Origin: Microbacterium elymi
GTDB lineage: Bacteria > Actinomycetota > Actinomycetes > Actinomycetales > Microbacteriaceae
Assembly (NCBI RefSeq): GCF_021582895.2
Contig: NZ_CP091139.2
Coordinates: 2,418,001-2,482,000, forward strand
Length of the DNA: 64,000 nucleotides
Direction of reading: 5' to 3'
In this document: positions 9,513-18,810 of the stretch, in pieces
Numbering within the stretch: position 1 is the first letter of the stretch
Layout of the letters: every line of letters starts with the position of its first letter
The notes under the pieces: model-generated
Told to the model about the DNA's origin: nothing
Database searches by the model: none
What the model saw: the letters and a program-made list of their open reading frames with translations, nothing else
Position numbers and translations under genes: made by a program

Positions 9513-10427
9513 ATGGCAACGTCGCACGAGATCATCACGCCCCCCGCCGTTCGCAACTGGCTCCTCGCGAGCGCCGACCCCACCCAGGCGGACCTGCTGC
9601 GGGAGAGTTTCGCTACCGACGTCGAGTACGACTTCGATGGTCGCCGCAGGGTCGGAATCGATGCGGTACTCGAGCAGTTGGGGCACATGCCCCGAGGACG
9701 GTTCGCCAACGTCTCTCGGCGGGTGATCGACCGAGGCAGCGGACGGTACACCGTACGGCTCAGCAACCCGGATGGCACCCCCATGCCCAGCCCGGGCGGG
9801 CCGATGCTGGCGATGGACTTCGAACTCGGCCTCAACCAGAGGGGACTGATTCAGACGATCTCGCCGAATCCGCAGCATGCTGAACCGGCAGACCTGCAGC
9901 CCGCTCTTCGCCTGGGCGATGTGATCCCCGAGTTCAGCCTGCCCGACGTGCACGGTGTCGACACCAGATGGTTCGACCCATCCGCGAAGGCCTCGGTGCT
10001 GATCTTCATCGCCAACGGATGCCCGTGGGCTCTGGGCTGGCACGACCGCATCCAGGATGTCGTCCGCGACTACCGGCAGCAAGGCGTCCGCGTGGTCCAA
10101 ATCAACGCGAACGACGAGCGCGTCAGCGCGGCCGATGCGCTCGACGCATCGCGTCGACGCATCGACGCCGGCGAGTTCGCCAGCCCGCTGCTTATCGACG
10201 AGGGTCAGACAGTGGCTCGGCGGCTGGGTGCCCGTCATACTCCGGAGGTGTTCGTGATCGACAGGGATCACGAACTCGCCTATCACGGCGCGCCCGACGC
10301 AGATTCGGAGCGGCCCGAGTTGCATGCCGAATGGCTGCGGGCTGCGCTGGACGGCGTGCTCGCAGATGCGCCGGTGACACTCCGGGAGACCAAGCCGATG
10401 GGGTGCACGATCAAATGGACGCTGTGA
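9513..10427 (+). CDS. NTF2-like domain fused to a thioredoxin-fold redoxin
   Basis: Intact 304-residue protein with two parts. Residues ~1-130 look like a SnoaL/NTF2-like domain (LRESFATDVEYDFDGRRRVG, VSRRVIDRGSGRYTVRLS). Residues ~135-300 are an AhpC/TSA-Redoxin domain: GDVIPEFSLPDVHGVD, then NGCPWALGWHDRIQDV with a single cysteine, VVQINAND, HTPEVFVIDRDHELAYHG (cis-Pro loop TP) and a terminal MGCTIKW typical of one clade of cytochrome-c-maturation-like redoxins. The catalytic cysteine is in a GCPW context rather than a CxxC. The job is unknown; placement between PaaX and VOC/SDR genes suggests part of the same catabolic unit. Confidence 0.75.
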   Translation: MATSHEIITPPAVRNWLLASADPTQADLLRESFATDVEYDFDGRRRVGIDAVLEQLGHMPRGRFANVSRRVIDRGSGRYTVRLSNPDGTPMPSPGGPMLAMDFELGLNQRGLIQTISPNPQHAEPADLQPALRLGDVIPEFSLPDVHGVDTRWFDPSAKASVLIFIANGCPWALGWHDRIQDVVRDYRQQGVRVVQINANDERVSAADALDASRRRIDAGEFASPLLIDEGQTVARRLGARHTPEVFVIDRDHELAYHGAPDADSERPELHAEWLRAALDGVLADAPVTLRETKPMGCTIKWTL

Positions 10428-10902
10428 CCGCGCAAGGCGCCGGGACCGAGGTCCGTGCGCGGCTCGCGAACGTCGTGATACACGTCGCAGATCCGGACCG
10501 ATCGCTCGCGCTGTACCGTGATGGCCTGGGATTCGGCGTCGCCTTCGACTCGGGCTGGAGGCAGCCCGAACGACATGCTCGCGCTGACGGACACCGCGTC
10601 CGGCACGCCGATGCGAATCGTCGCATTGACGACGGCAGACGGGGCCGGAGTCGCACTGGTCTCCTTCGGACGCACGGGCGATACTGCGGTGCCATTCGAA
10701 GGTGCCGGACAGGTGCACGTCGGTTTCGGTGTGGATGACCTCGATGAGGCGATCGATCGCGCTGTCGCACGGGGAGCGACGGTGTTCGGGGTTCCCGGAG
10801 AAGTCGGGCCTGAGGGGAGAAGAGCTCGGCTCGGGTTCCTGCGAGACCCGGACGGGAATGTCCTCGAGCTGGTGCGAGCCGCTTGCGCCGGGTGTTGCCT
10901 GA
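10415..10902 (+). CDS. VOC-family (glyoxalase/dioxygenase-fold) protein, two frameshifts
   Basis: About 161 residues of the vicinal oxygen chelate superfamily: LANVVIHVADPDRSLALYRDGLG at the N-terminus, VHVGFGVDDLDEAIDRAVARGA in the second module and the closing FLRDPDGNVLELV. The start overlaps the previous gene by 13 bases. One extra base near 10560-10572 separates FDSGW from SPNDMLAL. The stop is hidden by GCTTGC at 10881-10886: reading GCTGC gives RAAAPGVA and then TGA at 10900, overlapping the ATG of the SDR gene. As written the frame runs into the SDR, which I regard as an artefact. Confidence 0.78.
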
Positions 10903-11651
10903 TGGATCTAGGGGTGTCAGGGCGGGTCGCCTTGGTCAGCGGAGCTTCGCGCGGAATCGGCCGTGCCATAGCAATCGAACTCGCGGCGGAAGGCGCCGTC
11001 GTGGGCATCGGCTACCTGCGGGATGCCGATGGCGCCCGCCAGACTGCTTCAGCGGTCGCAGAAGCCGGCGGCATCGCCGTCCTGGTGGGCTTCGACCATA
11101 CCGATCCCGGCTCGACCCGCGGTGCGATTGCGTCCATGGAGTCGGCAAACGGTCCTGTCCAGATCCTCGTGAACAACGCCGGAGCATTTCCGAGCCCCGG
11201 ACCCTTCAGCGCGCTGAGCGACGACGGATGGCACGCGGCGATCCGCGAGCAGCTCGAGGGGCCAGGCAACCTGATCCGCGCGGCCCTTCCGGGAATGATC
11301 GCCACTGGATGGGGGCGCATCGTGATGATCTCCACCGTTCACGCTCTCATCGGCAATCCGGGCGTCGTGGCCCACACGGCCGCAAAATCCGGTCTGCACG
11401 GGTTGACGAGATCCCTGGCGAGGGAACTCGGGTCCGAGGGCATCCTCGTCAACTCGGTGCTTCCCGGTCTCACGCTCACCGAAGGCGCACGCGCTCGCTT
11501 CCCTCAGGATCGGCTCGATGCGTCGCAGGCCGCCATCCCCACTGGGCACGCCTCCCGGCCGGAGGAGATCGCGGCTCTGGTCGTGTTCCTCGCCTCCACC
11601 CGCAACGGCAACATCACCGGCGAATTGATCCGCTCCGCGGGTGGTGTCTAG
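10902..11651 (+). CDS. Short-chain dehydrogenase/reductase
   Basis: Intact 249-residue classical SDR. The cofactor motif GASRGIG lies at residues ~14-20, NNAGAF at ~90-95; the catalytic region has a Ser in MISTVHALIGN, but the usual YxxxK appears as HTAAKSG (His in place of Tyr before AAK). The C-terminal region (FLASTRNGNITGELIRSAGGV) is canonical for 3-oxoacyl-ACP-reductase-like SDRs. The YxxxK tyrosine replacement is visible directly and should be verified, because nearby errors are frequent. Confidence 0.88.
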   Translation: MDLGVSGRVALVSGASRGIGRAIAIELAAEGAVVGIGYLRDADGARQTASAVAEAGGIAVLVGFDHTDPGSTRGAIASMESANGPVQILVNNAGAFPSPGPFSALSDDGWHAAIREQLEGPGNLIRAALPGMIATGWGRIVMISTVHALIGNPGVVAHTAAKSGLHGLTRSLARELGSEGILVNSVLPGLTLTEGARARFPQDRLDASQAAIPTGHASRPEEIAALVVFLASTRNGNITGELIRSAGGV

Positions 11652-11698
11652 CCCGACACACCACCACCTGCCTGGCACGTCACAGATTGCAACCACGA

Positions 11699-11733
11699 AT
11701 CACCGTCTCGACGAAGTTCCGCATCACCGTCTC
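11699..11733. repeat. Direct repeat ahead of the Liv-type binding protein
   Basis: ATCACCGTCTC occurs at 11699-11709 and 11723-11733, 24 bases apart, in the 98-base leader before the substrate-binding protein gene. Spacing close to two helical turns is compatible with a regulator site; it could equally be chance in a short leader. Confidence 0.35.
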
Positions 11734-11749
11734 AAAGAGGAGCCACACC

Positions 11750-13006
11750 ATGTCCACACGACTTCCGCGGATCACCCGGTTCGCCTTCCTGGGCGCGGCC
11801 CTGCTGAGCCTGGCGTCCATCACCGCCTGCAGCGGCGGCGCGGGCGCAGATGACTCGGCCGGCAGGCAAGACCCTTCACATCGGGATCCCGATCGCGGAC
11901 ACCGCGTCATTGGTGAAAGCCGGCGTCGCCGCACCCGACGCGCTGACCGCGACCGAGATCGAGCAGATGTACACAGCGGCGATCCACAAGGTCTCCGGCA
12001 CCGATGCCGCAGGCGGCTATACGATCATTCCCGACTACGCGACCTTTGATCTGGTGCAGGCCGGTGCGCCGCAGACTACCTGCGCCAAGCTCGTTCAGGA
12101 CGACAAGTCCGACCTTGTGCTCGCAGGACAGTTCGTCAATGGCGGCGACCAGTGCGTGGTGCAGCAGGGCGGGACGCTGCTCCAGGATGTCGCCGCGCCC
12201 GAGGCCGCATACTCGATGAGCACCGGCACGGTCGTCACGCTGGATCAGCTGCCTCAACGGCAGCCACCAGGTTCGCCGACTACCTCGTCTCCAGCGGCGA
12301 CCTCGAGGGGAAGAGGGTGGGAGTACTCACCGATGCCCTCGGCGAAGATGCGAAGCCCGTCACGGACATCATCGTTCCGGCGCTGAAGAAGGCCGGCATC
12401 GATGTCGCGCATGTGACGACCTTGACAGCCGATCTCCAGGCTGTGGCCCAGCAGGTCCCGACCGAGGTGGGTGTGATGAAGGAAGCGGGCGTCGATGTCA
12501 TCGTCGACGCCACACCCTCGGCCAACCTGATGCAGTTTCTCGGCGGCATGAAGGCGGCGAACTGGAACGTGCCGTTCATCGCGAGCGACGTCAACTATGC
12601 CGTCGCGGAGACCTTCGCAGGCGCGTACTCACCGACATTCGAAGCCACCGCGCTCACGGAGCGCACCTTCGGGGCAGACAGTGATGCGGGTGCCGCGTGC
12701 GAAAAGACATATCAGGATGCCGGGGGCAAGGAACTCACCCTCGGGTCGACGAACTACCAGACCCTCCTGCAGGCATGCGACCTGGTCACCGTCCTCGCCA
12801 GAGCGCTCACCGCACTCGGCGACACGGCGTTCTCCCCTGAAGCCTTCGCCGATGCCGTGGGCGGACTGGGTCAGGTCGACGGGATCGCGAGCTATGGCGA
12901 CCTGACATTCCAGAAGGGTGCGCACACGGGCGTCTCCGGACTGCAGGTCGTCGCATGGAGCAACGGCGGATGGGCCGCCACCGACGGAAAGTGGACGACC
13001 AAATGA
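11750..13006 (+). CDS. ABC transporter substrate-binding lipoprotein, branched-chain amino acid (Liv/periplasmic-binding type 1) family; two frameshifts
   Basis: About 418 residues. A lipoprotein signal ends with ASITACSGG (lipobox ITAC, Cys ~28). The mature part has the Peripla_BP_6 layout: LHIGIPIADTASLVKAG, an elongated middle with AKLVQDDKSDLVLAG, RVGVLTDALGED and VDVIVDATPSANLMQFL. Shifts: one extra base near 11862-11870 (GGCAGGCAAG) and one lost C after GCTGCC near 12255 (restoring LPSTAATRFADYLVSSGD). It heads a Liv-type transporter whose ATPase and fused permease follow with overlapping starts. Ligand unknown; such proteins carry amino acids, amides or aromatic acids. Confidence 0.83.
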
Positions 13007-13733
13007 CGACCGGCGCCGCGCTGGCGCTGGAGAATATCGACGTCTCCTATGGCCCGATCCAGGTGCTCCACGGAGTCAGCATCCACGTCCAGGAGGGCGA
13101 GACGCTCGCCCTCCTGGGCACCAACGGTGCCGGAAAGTCGACCCTGCTGCGAGCGATCGCGGGGCTCACCCCGATGACTGCTGGAAGCATCCAGTGGCAC
13201 GGCGTCGCCCTCAAGGACGCGCCTTCTGAACGTCGGGTGCACCAGGGCGTGATGCTGATCAGCGGCGGGCATGCGATCTTCCCCGAGCTGACGGTGGCCG
13301 ACAATCTGCGTGCGGGCTGCTTCTCGTTCGGACGTGACCGCAAACGCGTACTGCGGCGCACGAACGAAGTGCTCGAGATGTTCCCCGCCCTCGGCGATCT
13401 GCGCGGGCGGCGGGCCGGGTCGCTCTCCGGGAGAGCGGCAGATGCTCGCGGTGGCAAAGGGACTTCTGCCCGAACCACAGCTTGCTGCTGATCGATGAGC
13501 TCTCCCTCGGGCTGGCGCCCGTGATCGTGGGCCAACTGATGGACGTCGTGACAGAGCTGTCGCGAACGGGAATGACCATCGTTGTCGTCGAACAGTCGCT
13601 CAACGTCGCGCTGCACCTCGCTCCCCGGGCCGTGTTCATGGAGAAGGGCGAGGTCCGCTTCGAAGGCGCCAGCGCCGAACTCCTCGCCCGCGACGACCTT
13701 GCCCGCGCCGTCTTCCTCGGAGGCACGTCATGA
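13003..13733 (+). CDS. LivF-type ABC transporter ATP-binding protein (two frameshifts)
   Basis: About 243 residues. Walker A is GTNGAGKST (residues ~38-46), the Q/loop region has LISGGHAIFPELTV, the signature is damaged, and Walker B is LLLIDELSLGLAP; the switch His is replaced by VVVEQSLNVAL, normal for LivF. The signature reads LSG-RAAD as written; two G missing near 13428 hide LSGGERQMLAVAKGLLPEP. A second break, GCTTGC at 13480-13485, hides PQLLLIDEL. The ATG overlaps the stop of the binding-protein gene and the stop overlaps the permease ATG. Confidence 0.85.
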
Positions 13734-16523
13734 TCACCCTGCTCGGCATCCACCTGTCACTGGGCACTGTCCTCATCGGTGCCATCGAGGGCACCGGATA
13801 CGCGCTTCTGGCCGTCGGACTGCTCATCGTCTATCGCGCGACTCGCGTGCTCAACTTCGCGCACGCGCAGGTCGGCGTGTTCGGCGCGCTGATCACCGCG
13901 TGGGCCGTTCTCGAATTCCAGCTGCCGTACTGGCTCGGTGTGCTGGCCGGGGTGGCAGTCGGCGCGGGGGTGTCGTACCTGTTCCAGCGGTTCATCATGC
14001 GACCCCTCGCCGCACGCCCCAAAGTGGTCCTCCTGATCGCCACTCTCGCACTCTCGCAGCTCATGGTCGCCGCCGGCGATATGCTTCCGCCGATGACCCG
14101 CCCCGGCGCCTACCCATCCGTCTCCGCCGCCACCTTCCAGATCGGCAGCACCACCATCAGCGCCGCAGCATTGACGATGCTGGCAGTGGTGGCCGTCGTG
14201 ACCATCGCGCTGACGATCTTCCTCGGGCGCAGCAGGTACGGTCTCGCCCTGCTCGCATCCTCGGACAACGCCGACGCTGCTCGTCTCGCCGGCATCCCGG
14301 TGCAGCGGGTCGGGGCTGTCGTGTTCACCGTCGTCGGCGGCATCGCCGCGCTCACCGTGATCCTCTACAACCCGGTGCAGGGTGTCGCCGCGGGAACGGG
14401 GATGGGCACTCAGGGCACCGCGATGCTCTTGATGGCCTTCACCGCCGCTCTCGCCGGCGGGTTCTGGTCGCTGCCGAAGGCGGCGATCGCCGGTGTGCCT
14501 GCTCGGCGTGCTGCAATCCCTGCTCTACGCCAACGTCCCCGATCCGGGTGCGGTCTCGGCTCTGATGTTCCTCGTCCTGGTGATCGTCGTCATCGCCACA
14601 GCGCGTACGTCTCGGATGGGGACGGAGGATGCGGGGGCCGTCGTCCCCGCAACCCCGCCCCTCCCTCGCGCACTCGATCTCACCTACTGGTCCCACCGCC
14701 TGCGGTGGACGATGACCGCAGTTCTCATCGCCCTCGGGATCGGCGCCCCGTTCCTGATCGGCTCCTCCGCGGGCCAGCTCACCCTCATCCAGGTCATCTG
14801 CTACGCGCTGGCGGCACTGTCTGTCTGTGTCATCACCGGATGGACCGGGCAGATCGCGCTGGGGCAATTCGCGTTCGTCGGGATCGGCGCCTACCTCGTG
14901 GCCGCCCTGGTCAACCAAGGGTGGGACCTGCTTGCCGCCATCGCGGTCGCGGCGGTCGCGGGTGCGACCGTCGCCGCTCTGCTCGGCATCCCGGCTCTGC
15001 GCGCACGCGGGATGTACCTCGCCGTCCTCACCCTGGGTTTCGTCACTGCCGTCCAGAACTGGCTCCTGCCCAGCCCTCTGCTCAACGCGAACGGGCAGAC
15101 CCTCATCTCGGTCTTCGGTCCGCGATTGCTGGGACTCTCGTTGCTGGATCGGCGGACCTTCTACTTCGTCTGCCTCGCCGTGCTCATCGTCGCCCTTCTC
15201 GTGCTCGGAGGCGTCGCGCGCTCCGCCTCGGGCCGCAGACTCCGAGCCGTCCGCGACAACGAGACCGCGGCGGCAGGCAAACGGGATCTCGCCCGCCGCC
15301 CAGAAGATCAAGGCCTTCGCACTCTCCGGTGCCCTGGCCACCGTCGCGGGCGGACTGTGGGGCGTGGGGCTGGGCACCTTTCAGGCGAGCCAGTTCTCCG
15401 CCGACGCATCCATCTCACTGGTGTTCATGGTCGTCATCGGCGGGGTCGCGACCCTGGCCGGTCCGGTGATCGCCAGCATCGCCATCATCGGGATGCCCGT
15501 CATCCTCGGCTTCTTCATCGATGGACTTGCCAACAGCATCCAGAACCTGATCACGCTGCTCGGCGCGGTCGGCGTGCTCCTCGCGATCAGCGCGGAGCCC
15601 GAAGGGCTCGGTGCGGGTCTGCGCCGCACGCGAGGCAGGATCATCCAGCGCCTCGAATCCCGGTATCCGAGAGGCATCCGACGTTCCGCGACGGTTCCGG
15701 CGCCCACGATGCCTCCCGTTCCGGCGGCGAGGGGTCGTTGGTCGTCTCAGACCTCTCGGTGCAGTACGGCGGGGTCGTGGCGAACGATCATGTCGGCTTC
15801 ACCATGGACGGTGCGAAGATCACGGGCCTGATCGGGGCCAACGGCGCCGGAAAGTCCACCCTCGTCAATGCGATCAGCGGCGCCGAGCGCCGAACCCAGG
15901 GCACGATCACCATGGGCGGCAGGCGCATCGACAGGCTCCCGGCCTACCGGCGCGCGCGCCTCGGCCTGGCCCGTACGTTCCAGAACGCGCGCCTCTATGA
16001 AGGCCTCACCGTATCTGAGACCCTGGCTCTGGCTCGCGAGGACGATCTCAGCCGATCGCTCGTCGCAGATATGGTCGGCTGGCCCACCACAGCCCGTCGC
16101 GAATCCCGCATCCGCGCCGAAGCCGACGCCCTCGCGAGAACGCTGGGGCTGGAGGCTTGGCTCGACCGTCTGGTGAGCGAGTTGTCGACCGGCACACGCC
16201 GTGTGGTCGAACTCGCCTGTGTGGTGAGCAGACGTCCGTCAGTGATCCTCCTCGATGAGCCCGCGGCCGGTCTCGCCCAACGCGAGGTCGAAGGGCTCGG
16301 CGATCTGATCCGCAGAATCGTCCGCGATACGAACGCAGCAACTCTCCTCGTCGAGCACGACCTTCCGTTCGTCATGGCCGCCAGCAGCCAGGTCATTGCG
16401 ATGGGTCAAGGACGTATCATCGCCACCGGCGACCCGGAATCGGTTCGTCGAGACCCGGAGGTGGTCGCCAGCTACCTCGGCACGGATGAGCGCGCGGTGC
16501 TGCGAAGCGGAGCGGGCGGATGA
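13730..16523 (+). CDS. LivH-LivM-LivG fusion: two permeases and an ATPase in one polypeptide (three frameshifts)
   Basis: A product of about 930 residues if three breaks are repaired. Residues ~1-290 are LivH (GYALLAVGLLIVYRATRVLNFAHAQ; RSRYGLALLASSDNADAARLAGI). Residues ~310-630 are LivM (TGWTGQIALGQFAFVGIGAYL; RDNETAAA...GISPAAQKIKAFALSG). Residues ~665-925 are LivG (GLIGANGAGKST, ARTFQNARL, ELSTGTRRVVELACVV, ILLDEPAAGL, LVEHD). LivH to LivM is open in one frame from 14500 to 15290, so that fusion is directly visible. Breaks: GCCTGC 14497-14502, GCAGGC 15273-15278, and about one base lost between 15640 and 15700 that would join LivM to LivG. No stop separates LivM from LivG, but this last junction is inferred. 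Confidence 0.78.
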
Positions 16524-16849
16524 CCGGCGCGCACCGATACGAGCTGCTGTGGTGGAGCGGATGCCCCTCCCATCAGCAGGCCTACCAGATGCTCGCCGAA
16601 GCACTCCTCGCGGTGGGCGAAGACCCGAGCGACATCGTGCGACTTCAGATGATCAGTCCGGAGGACGCCGAGGCCGAGGCCTTCGTTGGATCCCCGACTA
16701 TTCGGATCGATGGGAAGGACATCGACCCTCCCGCGGTCGTCACACCCGCCCTGACGTGCAGGATGTACTTCAGTCGGGATGGGCGACCGCGCCCCCTCCC
16801 CGACCCGGAACTCCTCGCCCAGGTTCTCGCACGGGTGCTCGCCGAGTGA
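16520..16849 (+). CDS. Small thioredoxin-like protein
   Basis: Intact 109-residue protein. It starts with a beta strand and WWSGCPSHQQAYQML, a single-cysteine version of a thioredoxin-like active-site turn, and continues with FVGSPTIRIDGKDIDP, the cis-proline strand (SPT) found in glutaredoxin/DsbA-like and alkylmercury-lyase-associated small proteins, then a second Cys in LTCRMYF. It overlaps the LivG stop by four bases, so it is co-translated with the transporter. A redox or metal-handling role is possible; I do not recognise a named family. Confidence 0.75.
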   Translation: MTGAHRYELLWWSGCPSHQQAYQMLAEALLAVGEDPSDIVRLQMISPEDAEAEAFVGSPTIRIDGKDIDPPAVVTPALTCRMYFSRDGRPRPLPDPELLAQVLARVLAE

Positions 16850-16925
16850 GCTTGCGCACGGACGGGCGATAACAGCATCGCCGCGTCGAACCCACACGCT
16901 GCCCTGCCCCGTAAACTCATCGCCG

Positions 16926-17987
16926 ATGGGCGAGTCGAGCGGAGCGGGACGGGCACGGGCGGTCGGGGTGCGGGACGTCGCCGCGTTCGCCGGCGTCTCG
17001 CGGCAGACCGTCTCGCGCGTGCTCAACGACCATCCCGACGTCGCGGCGGCCACCAAGCTGCGCGTGCAGCAGGCGATGGCCGCGCTGGACTACCGGATGA
17101 ACAATGCCGCCCGGGCGCTGGGCACCCGGCGCTCGCACACGCTCGGCGTGCTCGCGTCGGACGCGCAGCACTACGGCCCGGCGCGCAGCATCGCCGCGAT
17201 CGAAGCCTCGGCGCGGGACGCCGGCTACTGGGTGAGCGCCGCGTTCGCCGACTCGGGGGACGCGGCGTCCGTGGCCGCCGCCGTGCAGCATCTGATCGCC
17301 CAGGGGGTCGAGGGCATCGTGGTGATCGCGCCGCACGCACGGACTCTGCAGGCGCTGGACGCGCTGCCGGTGGACATCCCGGTGCTGACCCTGCACTCCG
17401 CCGGCCGGGGCGCCGGCTGGGGTGCCGGTCGAGGCGCCGGTCGGGGCTCGCGGGGTCTGTCCGTCGACCAGGCCGCCGGCGCCCGGCTGGCGGTGGCGGC
17501 ACTCGCGGACGCCGGGCACACCCGGATCGCCCATCTCGGCGGGCCTGCGGACTGGCTCGAGGCGGCATCGCGGGCCACCGGCTTCGCCGCCGAGCTCGCC
17601 GCACGCGGGCTGCCGGCCGGGACCGTGATCACCGGCGACTGGACGGCCCGATCCGGCTATGCGTCCACCGACGCGGTCCGCGCCTCGGGTGCGACGGCCG
17701 TCTTCGCCGCGAACGACCAGATGGCGCTGGGACTGCTCACCGGACTGCACGAGGCCGGGATCGCGGTGCCCGACGAGCTCAGCGTGGTCGGGTTCGACGA
17801 CATCCCGGATGCGGCGTACTTCTGGCCGCCGCTGACCACGGTGCGCCAGGACTTCGACGAGCTCGCCCGCCGCGCGGTCGCGGCGCTCACCCGGGCGACC
17901 GCACCGGGCGACCCGGCGGAGGAGGACGAGCTCGCCCCGGTCGCGCCGCTGCTGGTCTCGCGTGCGTCGGTCGCGCCGCCGCGCTGA
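16926..17987 (+). CDS. LacI-family regulator, probable arabinose operon repressor
   Basis: Intact 353-residue LacI/GalR protein. The DNA-binding head VRDVAAFAGVSRQTVSRVLNDHPDV (residues ~17-41) with the hinge YRMNNAARALGTRRS is classical. The core has LGVLASDAQHYGPARSI, FAANDQMALGLL and VVGFDDIPDAAYFWPPLTTVRQD. Between the two subdomains lies an unusual Gly/Arg/Trp-rich stretch of tandem GAG-R/W-G units (17402-17456) that replaces a normally short loop. It is 100 bases upstream of araD and a perfect palindrome overlaps the araD promoter, so control of the ara operon is likely. Confidence 0.9.
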   Translation: MGESSGAGRARAVGVRDVAAFAGVSRQTVSRVLNDHPDVAAATKLRVQQAMAALDYRMNNAARALGTRRSHTLGVLASDAQHYGPARSIAAIEASARDAGYWVSAAFADSGDAASVAAAVQHLIAQGVEGIVVIAPHARTLQALDALPVDIPVLTLHSAGRGAGWGAGRGAGRGSRGLSVDQAAGARLAVAALADAGHTRIAHLGGPADWLEAASRATGFAAELAARGLPAGTVITGDWTARSGYASTDAVRASGATAVFAANDQMALGLLTGLHEAGIAVPDELSVVGFDDIPDAAYFWPPLTTVRQDFDELARRAVAALTRATAPGDPAEEDELAPVAPLLVSRASVAPPR

Positions 17988-18015
17988 CGATTCCCGGCCT
18001 GCTCGTCGGGCATGC

Positions 18016-18044
18016 TTGACGCCCGACATCCGTCGTGGTTCGAT
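18016..18044 (+). promoter_or_regulatory. Promoter of araD-araB-araA
   Basis: TTGACG (18016-18021), 17-base spacer, TTCGAT (18039-18044). The -35 element is near consensus; the -10 keeps T, A and T at the key positions. The predicted transcription start falls inside the palindromic operator at 18048-18061, which fits repression by the adjacent LacI protein. Confidence 0.55.
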
Positions 18045-18047
18045 GGA

Positions 18048-18061
18048 TGTGACCGGTCACA
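18048..18061. promoter_or_regulatory. LacI-type operator, perfect 14-base palindrome
   Basis: TGTGACCGGTCACA is perfectly self-complementary with a central CG, the usual architecture of LacI/GalR operators, and overlaps the predicted start point of the ara transcript. Its position argues that the araD coding region starts downstream rather than at the ATG 18043. Confidence 0.7.
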
Positions 18062-18088
18062 CCAGCCGCCCGACACGACGAGGTATCC

Positions 18089-18810
18089 GTGCGCAGCCCC
18101 GCATCCCCCGCGATCGCGCCATCGCCGCCGTCCGCGCCGATGTCGCACGCCTGCACGGCGAACTCGTGCGGAATCAACTCGTGGTCTGGACCGGCGGGAA
18201 CGTCTCGGGCCGAGTGCGGGTCGGTGACGATCCCGCCGCCGACCTGTTCGTGATCAAGCCGTCCGGGGTCGCGTACGACGACCTCGCACCGGAGAACATG
18301 ATCCTGTGCGACCTCGACGGCACGGTGATCGCCGGCTCGGCCGGCAGCGAGCGCTCACCGTCGAGCGACACCGCCGCGCACGCATACGTCTACCGGAATA
18401 TGCCCGAGGTGGGCGGGGTGGTGCACACCCACTCGACCTTCGCGGTGGCCTGGGCGGCGCGCGGCGAAGAGATCCCCTGCGTGATCACGGCGATGGCGGA
18501 CGAATTCGGCGGACCGATCCCGGTCGGACCGTTCGCGATCATCGGCGACGACTCGATCGGCCGCGGGATCGTGCAGACGCTCACCGGCCACCGCTCCCGC
18601 GCCGTGCTGATGCAGAACCACGGTCCGTTCACGATCGGGACGGACGCGGCCGACGCGGTCAAGGCGGCCGTCATGGTCGAAGACGTGGCCCGCACCGTGC
18701 ACTACGCGCGCGAGGCCGGACCGCTGATCCCGATCCCGCAGGAGGCGATCGACCGCCTCTTCGAGCGGTACCAGCACGTGTACGGCCAGAACCCGGAAAC
18801 CGGGCGATGA
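18089..18810 (+). CDS. araD: L-ribulose-5-phosphate 4-epimerase
   Basis: Class II aldolase/AraD family, about 240 residues. It has TGGNVSGR (substrate phosphate loop), IKPSG, the zinc-binding pair HTHSTFA, and NHGPFTIG with the third His; EEIPC and HYAREAG complete the family pattern. An uninterrupted frame begins at ATG 18043, but that start sits on top of the operator. GTG 18089 has an AGG ribosome site and gives [24 protein letters not shown] if the C run at ~18105 is one base longer. I prefer GTG 18089. Converts L-ribulose-5-P to D-xylulose-5-P in arabinose catabolism. Confidence 0.92.

Noticed and set aside
10518-11651. An apparent natural VOC-SDR fusion protein
   Set aside because: The missing stop is explained by GCTTGC at 10881-10886; with GCTGC the VOC gene ends at TGA 10900 and the SDR starts at the overlapping ATG, the same coupling seen elsewhere in the window.
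17962-18088. An araD start at ATG 18043 as the true N-terminus
   Set aside because: It would overlap the promoter and a perfect operator palindrome and add an N-terminal stretch not expected in the family; kept only as an alternative.
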